A stretch of 64,000 nucleotides of DNA from Chryseobacterium oryctis (GTDB lineage Bacteria; Bacteroidota; Bacteroidia; Flavobacteriales; Weeksellaceae), in the NCBI RefSeq assembly GCF_025971925.1, contig NZ_JAPDHV010000006.1, positions 1 to 64,000 on the forward strand. The letters are read 5' to 3'. Shown here piece after piece: positions 7,542-16,209 of the stretch. How positions within the stretch are numbered: position 1 is the first letter of the stretch; the number at the start of each line of letters is the position of its first letter. Made by a program: the position numbers and the translations under genes. The notes under the pieces were generated by a model that ran no database searches, was not told the DNA's origin, and saw only the letters and a list, made by a program, of their open reading frames with translations.

Positions 7542-8192
7542 TTAAATTTTCAGCAATTCAATTGTTCTTTCAGGGTTTTCTGATGAAAATACAGCATTAC
7601 CTGCAACCAGAACATCAGCTCCTGCTTCAAATAATTTTCCAGCATTGTCAATATTCACACCTCCATCAATCTGAATAAGAGCTGTAGAATTATTACTTAA
7701 GATTAAATCTTTAGTTTCAGAGATTTTCTTGTAAGTATTTTCGATGAATTTTTGTCCTCCAAACCCAGGATTTACGCTCATTAATAATACCAAATCTACA
7801 TCTGCAATAATGTCTTCTAACATTAATACAGGAGTAGAAGGATTTAAAACAACTCCTGCTTTTGCACCTTTGCTTTGGATAAGGTGAATTGTTCTGTGAA
7901 GATGAGTACAAGCCTCATAATGAACAGAAACTAAATCTGCTCCGTAATTGATAAATTCTTCAACATATTTTTCAGGCTCAACAATCATTAAATGTACATC
8001 AACAAATTTCTTTGCGTGTTGTTGAATAGTTTTCATTACAGGAAAACCAAATGAAATGTTTGGAACAAATCTACCATCCATCACATCAACATGGAACCAG
8101 TCTGCCTGTGAATTGTTTAGCATTTCAATGTCTCTTTGCAGGTTCCCAAAGTCTGCCGATAAAAGGGAAGGAGCAATAAGCTTCGTTTTCAT
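7542..8192 (-). CDS. rpe: ribulose-phosphate 3-epimerase
   Basis: This pentose-phosphate enzyme interconverts ribulose 5-phosphate and xylulose 5-phosphate. The 216-aa TIM barrel begins IAPSLLSADF and shows the metal-site segment HVDVMDG (His34, Asp36), DVHLMI, SVNPGFGGQ and the phosphate-binding IQIDGGV. It is downstream of an M42 peptidase gene on the same strand, 84 bp apart, with a palindromic repeat between them. Confidence 0.95.
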   Translation of the reverse strand: MKTKLIAPSLLSADFGNLQRDIEMLNNSQADWFHVDVMDGRFVPNISFGFPVMKTIQQHAKKFVDVHLMIVEPEKYVEEFINYGADLVSVHYEACTHLHRTIHLIQSKGAKAGVVLNPSTPVLMLEDIIADVDLVLLMSVNPGFGGQKFIENTYKKISETKDLILSNNSTALIQIDGGVNIDNAGKLFEAGADVLVAGNAVFSSENPERTIELLKI

Positions 8193-8205
8193 TTTTACTT
8201 ATATT

Positions 8206-8271
8206 TAGATTTTAGAAGTTAGAAATTAGAGGTTAGAATAAAACTAACTTCTAAAATCTAATTTCTAACTT
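8206..8271. repeat. nested, mutually exclusive inverted repeats
   Basis: TAGATTTTAGAAGTTAG (8206-8222) is a perfect complement of 8244-8260. The overlapping 14-nt AAGTTAGAAATTAG (8216-8229) is a perfect complement of 8258-8271. The two hairpins cannot form together. A related TTAGAAGTTAGAAATTAG-like sequence occurs at 63332-63362, so this is probably a dispersed intergenic repeat. Confidence 0.6.
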
Positions 8272-8276
8272 CTTTT

Positions 8277-9350
8277 TTAATGATACTTCAGTTTCATTTC
8301 CGGTTTTATCTTAAGAAGAGTTTCATAGATAAGCTTAATTACATTTCCAACATCTTCTTTAGCTACCATTTCAACCGTTGTGTGCATATAGCGCAAAGGT
8401 AATGAAATTAAAGCACTTGGTACCCCTCCGTTTGAATGGGCAAATGCATCTGTATCTGTTCCTGTAGCTCTACTTGCAGCTGCTCTTTGGAAAGGTATTT
8501 TTTTGTTTTTTGCAGTATCTATGATTAATTCTCTGATGGTATGATGAATACTTGGCGCAAAGAAAACTACAGGTCCATCTCCACATTTTTGATCACCTTC
8601 TTTTTTCTTTTCGATCATTGGAGTTGTAGTATCGTGAGTAACATCGGTAACGATTGCAATATTTGGTTTAATAGTATCTGCAATCATATCTGCCCCATAT
8701 AATCCAACTTCTTCCTGAACAGAATTTGTTATATATAATCCAAAAGGAAGAGATTTTTTGTTTTCTTTTAAAAGTCTTGCTACTTCAGCAATCATAAAGC
8801 CTCCGATTCTGTTATCTAAAGCTCTGCAAACAAAATATCTGTCATTAAGTTCAAAAAACTCATCAGGATAAGTAATCATACAACCAACATAAACACCAAG
8901 TTCTTCAACTTCTTTTTTTGAGGTTGCGCCACAATCTATGAAAATGTTTTCAATTTTGGGAGTAGGCTCATTTTGATTGGTTCTTGTATGAATTGCCGGC
9001 CATCCGAAAACACCTTTTACAATTCCTTTTTCACCATGAATATGTACTATTTTTGATGGAGCAATAGTTTGATCTGACCCTCCGTTTCTGATAACGTAAA
9101 TTAATCCGTCATCTGTAATATAGTTTACATACCAAGAAATTTCGTCTGCATGAGCTTCAATTACAACTTTAAACTCTGCTTCAGGATTAATAATTCCATA
9201 GCATGTTCCGTAATGATCTACTTCAATTTTATCGACATATGGTTTGATATAATTCATCCAAACTTCCTGTCCTTTGTGTTCGTAACCAGTCGGAGATGAT
9301 GTATTTAAATAATTTTCTAAAAATTTTAAAGATTTCTTTTCAAATTTCAT
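8277..9350 (-). CDS. M42 family aminopeptidase (glutamyl/aminoacyl peptidase)
   Basis: The 357-aa dinuclear metallo-aminopeptidase probably trims N-terminal residues from peptides in the cytosol; there is no signal peptide. Metal and catalytic motifs are EAHADEI (His ligand), ALDNRIGG (bridging Asp), QEEVGLYGA (catalytic Glu-Glu), TDVTHDT (Asp) and RYMHTTVEM (His). All expected ligands are present. It lies upstream of rpe on the same strand but the palindromes between them may separate the transcripts. Confidence 0.88.
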   Translation of the reverse strand: MKFEKKSLKFLENYLNTSSPTGYEHKGQEVWMNYIKPYVDKIEVDHYGTCYGIINPEAEFKVVIEAHADEISWYVNYITDDGLIYVIRNGGSDQTIAPSKIVHIHGEKGIVKGVFGWPAIHTRTNQNEPTPKIENIFIDCGATSKKEVEELGVYVGCMITYPDEFFELNDRYFVCRALDNRIGGFMIAEVARLLKENKKSLPFGLYITNSVQEEVGLYGADMIADTIKPNIAIVTDVTHDTTTPMIEKKKEGDQKCGDGPVVFFAPSIHHTIRELIIDTAKNKKIPFQRAAASRATGTDTDAFAHSNGGVPSALISLPLRYMHTTVEMVAKEDVGNVIKLIYETLLKIKPEMKLKYH

Positions 9351-9403
9351 AAAAAGGGAATGATTTTTGCGTTTAAATTTCCGTTCTAATACGCGTAAAA
9401 ATA

Positions 9404-10108
9404 ATGAATTTTAATAAGATTATTTGTCTTTTTCTCTTCTTTTTTGGGATCAGTATTTTTGGTCAGAAAGACTCTATAATTGCAAAACCACTGAGTCAAT
9501 ACCCGGCAGAATTGTTGAGAGTAGATGAGTTTGGCAACAAATATTATTACGACGAAAAACAGAAAGCTAAAATCTATGAAATAAATGGCGAAACTGTAGT
9601 GGTAATGGATGAATTGGTTTTAGTCAATAAGCCGAAATTCAATAATCAATTAGATAGAAATTATTACTATTTTTTGAATAAGAAATTATACAGAGTATAT
9701 CCTTTATTTGTAACTGCTTTACAACAGTATAGAGATATTCAGGTAGAAATGAATAACTTGGATAGCAATGCAAAAAGGAAGTATGTGAAAGACAGACAAA
9801 ATATGCTTGCAGATCAGTATGAAAAGCAATTGAGAGATTTGACGACAACGGAAGGACAGGTTTTCGCAAAACTGATGAACAGAGCAACAGGAAAAAACGT
9901 GTATGAAATAATTAAAGAACTGAGAGGAGGATGGAGTGCTTTTTGGTGGAATTTAAAAGGAAAAATGGCAAATATTGATTTAAAAGATCAGTACAATCCG
10001 TATAAAAACAGAACTGATGAGTTTATAGAATCTCTTCTTCAGTCAAACTGGAACTCTGGATATCTTCAACCTTATCCTGGAGCTAAAGATTTTAAAATAG
10101 TAAAATAA
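9404..10108 (+). CDS. DUF4294 domain-containing exported protein
   Basis: The 234-aa protein has a cleavable signal peptide (residues 1-20, ending SIFGQ). Its mature part contains the run YYYFLNKKLYRVYPLFVTALQQY, typical of Bacteroidota DUF4294 proteins. The C-terminal motif includes LRGGWSAFWWNLKGKMAN. Function is unknown; export to the periplasm or outside is inferred. It stands alone with a shared terminator after it. Confidence 0.7.
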   Translation: MNFNKIICLFLFFFGISIFGQKDSIIAKPLSQYPAELLRVDEFGNKYYYDEKQKAKIYEINGETVVVMDELVLVNKPKFNNQLDRNYYYFLNKKLYRVYPLFVTALQQYRDIQVEMNNLDSNAKRKYVKDRQNMLADQYEKQLRDLTTTEGQVFAKLMNRATGKNVYEIIKELRGGWSAFWWNLKGKMANIDLKDQYNPYKNRTDEFIESLLQSNWNSGYLQPYPGAKDFKIVK

Positions 10109-10130
10109 GTTAGTAGTAAATAATTTTCAA

Positions 10131-10165
10131 AAAAATTCCTGTAAAGCTTTTTTTACAGGAATTTT
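10131..10165. terminator. bidirectional terminator overlapping a stop codon
   Basis: AAAAATTCCTGTAAA and TTTACAGGAATTTTT flank a 5-nt loop. It ends the DUF4294 transcript on the plus strand. It also contains the stop codon of the convergent NUDIX gene (TAA at 10155-10153) within its right arm. Confidence 0.8.
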
Positions 10166-10569
10166 TCTTTTAGTTTATCAAATACTATTTTATCTATCGG
10201 TAAAGGTAAAGGGTTATCTGGTCTATCTATTTCAACCCATTCAGTTTTTTCAATACAAGGATCAAGTATTAAAAAATCTTCTTCATTGATGATGTTTACA
10301 ATATAATATATGGTAAGTAGTTGTTCGTTCTCTCTAAAACGGGAAACAAGAAAATTCTCCTGAGTGTAAAAATGTTCAATAACTTCAACTTTTACATTCA
10401 ATTCTTCATCAAATTCTCGATGTAAGCAATCTATTAATCCTTCTCCAAATTCTAATCCACCTCCCGGAAATTTCATTAAAGGTTCTCCTGCATATTCCTC
10501 AAACAATGTCAAAACTTTTTTGTCTTTTACGGCGCAAGCATAAACTCTAATGTTTATCTTATCTATCAT
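10153..10569 (-). CDS. NUDIX hydrolase
   Basis: The 138-aa protein carries the NUDIX box with GGGLEFGEGL followed by REFDEEL, fitting GX5EX7REUXEEXGU, so it should hydrolyse a nucleoside diphosphate linked to another moiety. The substrate cannot be told from the sequence. Its last codons (KEKFL) and stop lie inside a bidirectional terminator stem shared with the convergent DUF4294 gene. Confidence 0.85.
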   Translation of the reverse strand: MIDKINIRVYACAVKDKKVLTLFEEYAGEPLMKFPGGGLEFGEGLIDCLHREFDEELNVKVEVIEHFYTQENFLVSRFRENEQLLTIYYIVNIINEEDFLILDPCIEKTEWVEIDRPDNPLPLPIDKIVFDKLKEKFL

Positions 10570-10699
10570 ATTTAAAAATTTGTAAAGCTAATGTAAGAAA
10601 TTTTATATAGAATGAGGATAGCAATATTAGAAATTGAAATTAAATAATTATTAAAAGTTAATTGCTGATTTATCCTTATTATATGTATACAATCTATTT

Positions 10700-11374
10700 T
10701 TATAGTTTAATCGCATTAATCATTTCTCTTTTTCCTGGAGGTCCTTGTTTCTTTTCAACTTTGAAGTTAAGTTCCTGTAGAATTCTTCTTACGCTTCCTT
10801 TAGAAGAATAGGTTGTTAATAATCCGTTTACATTCATTTTGTCGGCAACAAGTTCGAATAAGGGCTTTTCCCAAAGATCTGGTTGTACTCTCGCCCCAAA
10901 ACAATCGAAATAAACGAGATTAATTTTAGGCAACTCTATGTTTTTAAGGTCAAAAAAGTCACATTCAATTTTTTTTAAGTTGAAACCTTTAATAATTTCA
11001 ACTGATTTTTCCCAGTCAACCTGATGAACTTTTTGATAAATATTTTTAAATTCTGGGTTATCAAAAAGTTCAAAATACGCCAAATCGTTAATTTCGGATT
11101 CATTTATTGGGTACTTTTCCAGTGAAAAATAATTTATAATATGATTTTTGTCAGTTTTTAAATATTCATTAATTGTAACCAAAACATTCAAACCTGTTCC
11201 AAAACCGAGTTCTAAAATATTAATTTCGTAATTATTTATTAAATTTAGTCCATTTTTAATAAACACATGTTCTGCTTCTTGTAATGCACCATGGTGTGAA
11301 TGATAGTTTTCATTTAAATCATTAATAAACAGTGTTTTACTTCCGTCATTTGTGGTCTTAATTTCTCTTTTCAA
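10700..11374 (-). CDS. mnmD: tRNA (5-methylaminomethyl-2-thiouridine)(34)-methyltransferase MnmD
   Basis: This 224-aa SAM methyltransferase corresponds to the MnmD half of MnmC, which makes the last step of mnm5s2U34 in tRNA. It has SAM motif ILELGFGTGLN, the DUF752 signature YFDCFGARVQPDLWEKP and the C-terminal GPPGKREMI. Unlike enterobacterial MnmC there is no fused FAD oxidase domain, as is normal for Bacteroidota. It is divergent from ilvE with closely spaced promoters. Confidence 0.88.
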   Translation of the reverse strand: MKREIKTTNDGSKTLFINDLNENYHSHHGALQEAEHVFIKNGLNLINNYEINILELGFGTGLNVLVTINEYLKTDKNHIINYFSLEKYPINESEINDLAYFELFDNPEFKNIYQKVHQVDWEKSVEIIKGFNLKKIECDFFDLKNIELPKINLVYFDCFGARVQPDLWEKPLFELVADKMNVNGLLTTYSSKGSVRRILQELNFKVEKKQGPPGKREMINAIKL

Positions 11375-11386
11375 GCTATTTTTTTA

Positions 11387-11394
11387 CAAATTTA
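11387..11394 (-). promoter_or_regulatory. -7 element of mnmD
   Basis: CAAATTTA on the plus strand reads TAAATTTG on the minus strand. It ends 12 bp before the mnmD start. Confidence 0.5.
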
Positions 11395-11425
11395 CTTCAA
11401 AATTTTTATATTTAGAAAATTATGT

Positions 11426-11433
11426 TAAATTTG
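11426..11433 (+). promoter_or_regulatory. -7 element of ilvE
   Basis: TAAATTTG lies 25 bp before the ilvE ATG. It is 31 bp from the divergent mnmD element, so the two promoters share one short intergenic region. Confidence 0.5.
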
Positions 11434-11458
11434 TAGAACATCATAAAAAATTTTAGAA

Positions 11459-12529
11459 ATGATAATTCAAAAAACTGAAAACTCCAGAATTTCTACATTC
11501 GACCCAAACAATTTTTCATTCGGAACTACATTTATCGATCATATGATAATATGTGAGTATGAGAATGGAAAGTGGGGTGATGTAAAATTAGTTCCTTATG
11601 GTCCTATGCCTTTTACACCTGCAATGATGGGAGTAAACTACGGACAAGCTTGTTTTGAGGGTATGAAAGCCTATAAAGACAAAGACGGGCAGGTTTTCCT
11701 TTTCAGGCCTGAAAAGAATTTTGAACGTATCAACAAGTCAGCAAAGCGTCTTGCAATGCCTGAGGTAACGGAAGAAATGTTTTTAGAAGGATTGAAGGCA
11801 TTAGTAGATGTAGACAGAGAATGGATCCCTCAAGGTGAAGGAATGTCTTTATATTTAAGACCTTTAATTTTTGCAACAGAAGAAGCCTTAAAAGCAAGAG
11901 TATCTGAGAAATATATGTTTGCGATCGTTGCTACACCAGCTAAAATGTATTATACAGAACCTGTATCAGTGAAAATTTCTGATCATTATTCAAGAGCGGC
12001 AAATGGTGGGGTAGGCTCTGCAAAAGCAGCAGGAAATTATGCAGCATCTTTTTACCCGACTCAACTAGCTATTGAAGAAGGATATGAGCAAATTATTTGG
12101 ACAGATGATGCTACTCACGAATATTTTGAGGAAAGTGGAACAATGAATGTATTTGTAAGAATCAATGATACAATCTACACTCCACCAACATCTGAAAAAA
12201 TTCTTGACGGTGTAACAAGAGATAGCTTTATTCAATTGGCTAAGAGAAGAGGAATTGAAGTAAAAGTTGAGCCAATTAAAGTGAAAGATGTTGTTGAAGC
12301 TCAGAAAAATGGAACGTTAAAAGAAGTTTGGGGAGTTGGAACTGCAGTAGTTACAACAGTTTTCCAGGCATTAGGATATAACGGAGAAAAATTAGCTTTA
12401 CCTAAACTTTCTGATGAAGAAAGCTATGCAGTAACCCTTAAAAAAGATTTAGTTGATATACAAGCAAACCTTGCTGAAGATCCTTTCGGATGGAGAGTTT
12501 TAGTAGATCACGTTCTTGAAACTGTTTAA
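11459..12529 (+). CDS. ilvE: branched-chain amino acid aminotransferase
   Basis: This PLP fold-type IV transaminase interconverts Leu, Ile and Val with their 2-oxo acids. The 356-aa length fits the long bacterial/eukaryotic BCAT type. It shows YGQACFEGMKAY, LYLRPLIFAT and the PLP lysine in VGSAKAAGNY (Lys189), followed by ESGTMNVFV and the C-terminal GTAVVTTVF. It is monocistronic, with its own promoter and terminator. Confidence 0.95.
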   Translation: MIIQKTENSRISTFDPNNFSFGTTFIDHMIICEYENGKWGDVKLVPYGPMPFTPAMMGVNYGQACFEGMKAYKDKDGQVFLFRPEKNFERINKSAKRLAMPEVTEEMFLEGLKALVDVDREWIPQGEGMSLYLRPLIFATEEALKARVSEKYMFAIVATPAKMYYTEPVSVKISDHYSRAANGGVGSAKAAGNYAASFYPTQLAIEEGYEQIIWTDDATHEYFEESGTMNVFVRINDTIYTPPTSEKILDGVTRDSFIQLAKRRGIEVKVEPIKVKDVVEAQKNGTLKEVWGVGTAVVTTVFQALGYNGEKLALPKLSDEESYAVTLKKDLVDIQANLAEDPFGWRVLVDHVLETV

Positions 12530-12552
12530 TTTAAATAACATATAAGAATAAT

Positions 12553-12580
12553 AAAAGTCGGAAATTTTTCCGGCTTTTTT
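12553..12580 (+). terminator. ilvE intrinsic terminator
   Basis: AAGTCGGAAA and TTTCCGGCTT pair (one G-T wobble) and are followed by a T-tract, about 25 bp after the stop. Confidence 0.8.
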
Positions 12581-12718
12581 GTTTCTTGTTAAAAGAAAGC
12601 TCTACTTATAATAACATATGAAGTCTTTTTAAAAAGTTTATTCATTAGTTTAATTTCATTCAATATATATATTAAGTTTTGTAATTGATTCACGAAATGT
12701 GTATTTTCGCAAAAGTTT

Positions 12719-13231
12719 ATGAAAAAATTACTCTTCATATCAATATTGGGTTTATTAAGCTGCAATAGAAATACACAACAAGCACATCCTCCTGTAGGCG
12801 GTGTGTTGAGCCAAAATGATTTGGATATTTCAAAACAAAGAATGAAAAATCTAAATGGGGTTGAAAGAATACATATTCAGCATTGGATTGATAATCAATC
12901 TGTAAAATATTATCCAATGGCGCTTAATTATTGGGTGAACATAGATGGGTTTAATCAGAGAGAGAAAAGGAAAGATAATACTTTTATTTCTTATTCTTAT
13001 GATTTGTATGATTTTGATCAAACCAAAATTTATGACTCACCAATACAAAGAAGAGAAGCCAGATTCGGACACTTTGATGAATTAAAAGCTGTAGAAGATG
13101 CTTTGCGTCATATAAAAGATGGGGAAGAAGTTACGCTTTTGGTTCCATCTTCTCTTGCTTACGGTACTTACGGAGACGAGAAGAAAATAGATAACGACGT
13201 ACCTTTAATCATAAAATTAAAAGCATTATAA
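12719..13231 (+). CDS. gldI: GldI-type gliding-motility lipoprotein, FKBP-like
   Basis: The 170-aa lipoprotein has a signal peptide with lipobox GLLSC (Cys15) and a C-terminal FKBP-like domain ending VTLLVPSSLAYGTYGDEKK. GldI is a lipoprotein PPIase required for gliding and T9SS function in Flavobacterium johnsoniae; the layout here (short lipoprotein, single FKBP-like domain) matches it. Gliding itself cannot be inferred, as many non-gliding Chryseobacterium keep gld genes for secretion. Its TAA abuts the ATG of the next PPIase gene with no spacer. Confidence 0.7.
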   Translation: MKKLLFISILGLLSCNRNTQQAHPPVGGVLSQNDLDISKQRMKNLNGVERIHIQHWIDNQSVKYYPMALNYWVNIDGFNQREKRKDNTFISYSYDLYDFDQTKIYDSPIQRREARFGHFDELKAVEDALRHIKDGEEVTLLVPSSLAYGTYGDEKKIDNDVPLIIKLKAL

Positions 13232-14347
13232 ATGAAATTGTTTAACAAGAATATAATTCTGGCAGCGGCTAGTATTTCGCTGATGAGTTGTACACCAATT
13301 TATAAAAAAATGAACGTAGACAAAGAAACTTACGAAGGACTTAAAGATGGACTTTATGCTAATCTTCAAACAACTAAAGGTAATCTTGTTGTAAAATTTG
13401 AAGACAAAAAAGCACCTGTAACTGTGGCTAATTTTATTGGTCTTGCAGAAGGAAAAATTGATAACAAAGCTAAGGCTAAAGGAGTTCCTTATTATGATGG
13501 GACAATTTTTCACAGAGTTATCAAAGATTTTATGATTCAGGGAGGAGATCCTCAGGGAACAGGAATGGGTGATCCTGGATATAAATTTGAAGACGAAAGA
13601 AACGACCTTAAACATACAGGAAAAGGTATTCTTTCTATGGCGAATTCAGGACCTAATACCAACGGTTCTCAGTTTTTCATTACAGAAGTTGCTACACCTT
13701 GGCTAGACGGAAGACACACTATCTTCGGAAAGGTTGTAAAAGGAGAAGAAGTAATTGACGCAATAGCAAACGTAGAAAAAGGCGCTCAAGATAAGCCTAA
13801 AACTGATATTGTTCTTGAAAAAGTATCTATTTTCAGTAAAGGAGATGAGTACAAAAATTACGATGCAGCAAAAACATTCAATGAAGGAAAATCTAAAATC
13901 GCTGAAAATAACAAAGCTTTTTTAGCTAAAGAAGAAGCTGAGAAAAAGAAAAAAGAGGAAGAATTTAAAGCTAACCAATTGAAAATGGTTGAAGATTTAA
14001 AAGCAGGAATGCAGGTAACTGAATCAGGACTTTACTATAAAATAACTAAAACATCTACAGGGAAAGCTCCTAAAGCCGGAGACAATGTTTCTGTACATTA
14101 TGCAGGTAAATTGGTTGACGGAACTGAGTTTGATTCTTCATTCAAAAGAAATGAACCAATTGATATTCCAATCGGGATGGGTAGAGTAATTAAAGGTTGG
14201 GATGAAGGTATCTTGTTATTAAAAGAAGGAGAAACTGCAACTTTATTGATTCCACCGGCAATGGGTTACGGAGAAAGAGGTGCAGGAGGAGTTATTCCGC
14301 CAAACGCATGGTTAGTTTTCGATGTTGAGCTTGTAAAAGTACACTAA
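13232..14347 (+). CDS. lipoprotein cyclophilin-FKBP fusion peptidylprolyl isomerase
   Basis: The 371-aa two-domain PPIase is anchored as a lipoprotein (SISLMSC, Cys20). The cyclophilin domain (about 40-210) has FHRVIKDFMIQGGDPQGTG, NSGPNTNGSQFFIT and WLDGRHTIFG. A charged Lys/Glu-rich helix (about 225-255) leads to an FKBP domain (about 265-371) with VHYAGKLVDGTEFDSS and VIKGWDEGI. Two unrelated isomerase folds in one chain suggest a periplasmic or outer-membrane folding helper. It starts immediately after the gldI stop, so the two are translationally coupled. Confidence 0.88.
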   Translation: MKLFNKNIILAAASISLMSCTPIYKKMNVDKETYEGLKDGLYANLQTTKGNLVVKFEDKKAPVTVANFIGLAEGKIDNKAKAKGVPYYDGTIFHRVIKDFMIQGGDPQGTGMGDPGYKFEDERNDLKHTGKGILSMANSGPNTNGSQFFITEVATPWLDGRHTIFGKVVKGEEVIDAIANVEKGAQDKPKTDIVLEKVSIFSKGDEYKNYDAAKTFNEGKSKIAENNKAFLAKEEAEKKKKEEEFKANQLKMVEDLKAGMQVTESGLYYKITKTSTGKAPKAGDNVSVHYAGKLVDGTEFDSSFKRNEPIDIPIGMGRVIKGWDEGILLLKEGETATLLIPPAMGYGERGAGGVIPPNAWLVFDVELVKVH

Positions 14348-14367
14348 TCGAATCTTACAATATTTTT

Positions 14368-14397
14368 AAGGCTGTCCGAAAGGATGGCTTTTTTTAT
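14368..14397 (+). terminator. terminator after the PPIase operon
   Basis: AAGGCTGTCC and GGATGGCTTT pair around a GAAA tetraloop and are followed by seven T residues. Confidence 0.8.
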
Positions 14398-14461
14398 GCA
14401 ATATAATTTGTAACGATTTTCACAAATCCTACGACATATTTATTTGAAATTTTAAACAATA

Positions 14462-15037
14462 ATGAAAATCAAATCACTTCTATTTGTGTTCGTTCTGTTA
14501 TCGTTTTTTTCTTTTGCCCAAACAAAAGTAAATTCTGATGATGCAGCAATTAAGAAAAACCTTGCCTATTTTGTAAATACAATTAAAACTAAACAGATTG
14601 ACCAAGCCGTGAATTGTATTTATCCTAAATTTTTCAATGTTCTCGCAAAAGAACAAATGAAGCAAATTTTGGAGATGACATACAATAATCCGTTTATGAA
14701 GATAGATGTCCTTAATTTTCAATTGGGAAATATTGGAAAAACAGAACTGATAGATGGTGAATATTTTTCTATTGTTGATTATTCTATTAAAATGAAATGT
14801 AATGCTGGTTCAATGAGTGATGAGATAAAGAGTAAAATTAATGGAGTTTTGACCGCTAAATATGGTAAAAACAATGTACAATATCTGAGCAAGGAAGGTG
14901 CATATCTTATTAATGCTGTTATGAAAACTTGTGCCGTTTCTAAAGACAGAAAATACTGGAAATTTGTAGTTTTGGAGAAAGAATATAAAAAAGGGTTGGT
15001 AAAGGTTTTGCCTCAAAAAATTCTGGATAAAATCTAA
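14462..15037 (+). CDS. exported protein of unknown function
   Basis: The 191-aa protein has a cleavable signal peptide (about 1-19, ending SFFSFAQ). The mature region starts with DDAAIKKNLAYFVNTIKTKQ and has two cysteines (in MKCNAG and KTCAVS) that could form a disulfide. I recognise no domain. The overall pattern resembles small secreted Bacteroidota proteins with a cystatin/NTF2-like fold, but this is only an impression. It is monocistronic with a clear terminator. Confidence 0.6.
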   Translation: MKIKSLLFVFVLLSFFSFAQTKVNSDDAAIKKNLAYFVNTIKTKQIDQAVNCIYPKFFNVLAKEQMKQILEMTYNNPFMKIDVLNFQLGNIGKTELIDGEYFSIVDYSIKMKCNAGSMSDEIKSKINGVLTAKYGKNNVQYLSKEGAYLINAVMKTCAVSKDRKYWKFVVLEKEYKKGLVKVLPQKILDKI

Positions 15038-15071
15038 AATGTAAGTTTGATTCGTAACTTACTATATAAAA

Positions 15072-15106
15072 ACCCGTTTCAAAACTTAATTTGAAACGGT
15101 TTTTTA
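15072..15106 (+). terminator. intrinsic terminator
   Basis: ACCCGTTTCAAA and TTTGAAACGGT pair around a short loop and are followed by T residues, 35 bp after the stop at 15037. Confidence 0.75.
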
Positions 15107-15132
15107 ATAAAGTGAATATTCAAATTCACGTC

Positions 15133-15378
15133 CTATCTTAATCTTTTTTTTATCTGCATAGGATTGTTACTCTGTTTCAGTGAAATCATAAACAAAATAC
15201 TGAAGCCTATGTAAGCACCTATTGCTATTAAATATATCATTATGTTATTAAAAGTTATTTTTGACAGGTAAACCAATACAGAAAATATGGCAAACCCAAT
15301 CAATAATACTACACTCCAAATACGCATCTTTACAGATACTTCCTGAGTTCTTGTTCTTTCAACTAAATACTTCTTCAT
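15133..15378 (-). CDS. small membrane protein, unknown
   Basis: The 81-aa protein has a charged N-terminus and two predicted membrane helices, WSVVLLIGFAIFSVLVYL and IMIYLIAIGAYIGFSILFMI, with basic residues after the second. No family is recognised. A 43-aa basic frame ends 2 bp upstream (TAA-TT-ATG), so the two are probably co-translated. Confidence 0.6.
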   Translation of the reverse strand: MKKYLVERTRTQEVSVKMRIWSVVLLIGFAIFSVLVYLSKITFNNIMIYLIAIGAYIGFSILFMISLKQSNNPMQIKKRLR

Positions 15379-15380
15379 AA

Positions 15381-15512
15381 TTAAACTTTTTTAAGGTTGT
15401 ACGTCTGTTTTTTACTTCTTTTGGATAGAACGACGGTAGCGAAAACGTTCTTCCGTTTTTTAAATTCAAAATACATCATGGCAAAAAATACTTTTACATT
15501 GGCTAAGATCAT
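15381..15512 (-). CDS. possible 43-aa basic small protein
   Basis: The frame starts at ATG 15512 (MILANVKVFFAMMYFEFKKR) and ends KKQTYNLKKV-stop, 2 bp before the start of the downstream membrane protein. The C-terminal half is strongly basic and the N-terminal half hydrophobic. Coupling to the next gene favours a real gene, but the short length means chance cannot be excluded. Function is unknown. Confidence 0.4.
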   Translation of the reverse strand: MILANVKVFFAMMYFEFKKRKNVFATVVLSKRSKKQTYNLKKV

Positions 15513-15984
15513 GATATAGTTTGTCTTTATATTTTTCTCAGATAAGAATTTTCTAAAAGCCTTTTATTACAAATTCGCTTTTATAGTATATCAAAAAATG
15601 CTTTAAAAATGTCTTTAAAACACTTCTCTTTATATTATACAAAGATGATTCTATATGTTTTGCTAATCAAGACATCGTTTTCAGATACATCAGTTATCTG
15701 AATTTGATACAGTAAAGCCTTTGGAAATCTACTGAGATTTTTATCATTTGTGTTTGAATAATTTTTTTCAATATTTCACACAGCTATTTTAATGCCAAAG
15801 TGTTAAAAATCAATGATTTTAAATATTATTTTTAAATATAGTAATTAGGTAATTTTAAAAAATCGTTAAGAAAATTGTTTATTCATCGGAGATAGAACAG
15901 GTTTTACTTCTACAAAATATAATATCAGTTTGTAGATTATTTTTTTACAATATTTATATTGTTTTTCTACCGTTTATCTATTGG
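15513..15984. other. 470-bp stretch with no recognised gene
   Basis: This stretch is AT-rich and has stops in all frames. No hairpin, repeat copy or RNA gene stands out. It marks the left edge of the accessory region that runs to 22 kb. Confidence 0.5.
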
Positions 15985-16182
15985 TTATTTTAAATACAGA
16001 TTGATCAGTGGGGAAAGTTTTACAAGCTCAAACTTCATGATTATCCATAACTTCGATTTTTGTACAAATGAATCCGTATTTTTAATTTTTTCTTTATACT
16101 TTAAAATAACTTCATTTCTTTTTTTCAAATAAAAAGTAGATTGAAATTTTGGTTTTGGATTATAGATGATATTGGTGTTCAT
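15985..16182 (-). CDS. possible small protein, 65 aa
   Basis: The frame starts ATG 16182 (MNTNIIYNPKPKFQSTFYLK), 27 bp after the DUF6624-like gene on the same strand. It is Lys-rich with a hydrophobic C-terminus. No family is recognised. It may be a real last gene of the operon or chance in AT-rich DNA. Confidence 0.35.
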   Translation of the reverse strand: MNTNIIYNPKPKFQSTFYLKKRNEVILKYKEKIKNTDSFVQKSKLWIIMKFELVKLSPLINLYLK

Positions 16183-16209
16183 GTATAAAAATGTTAAGAA
16201 ATTAATTTT

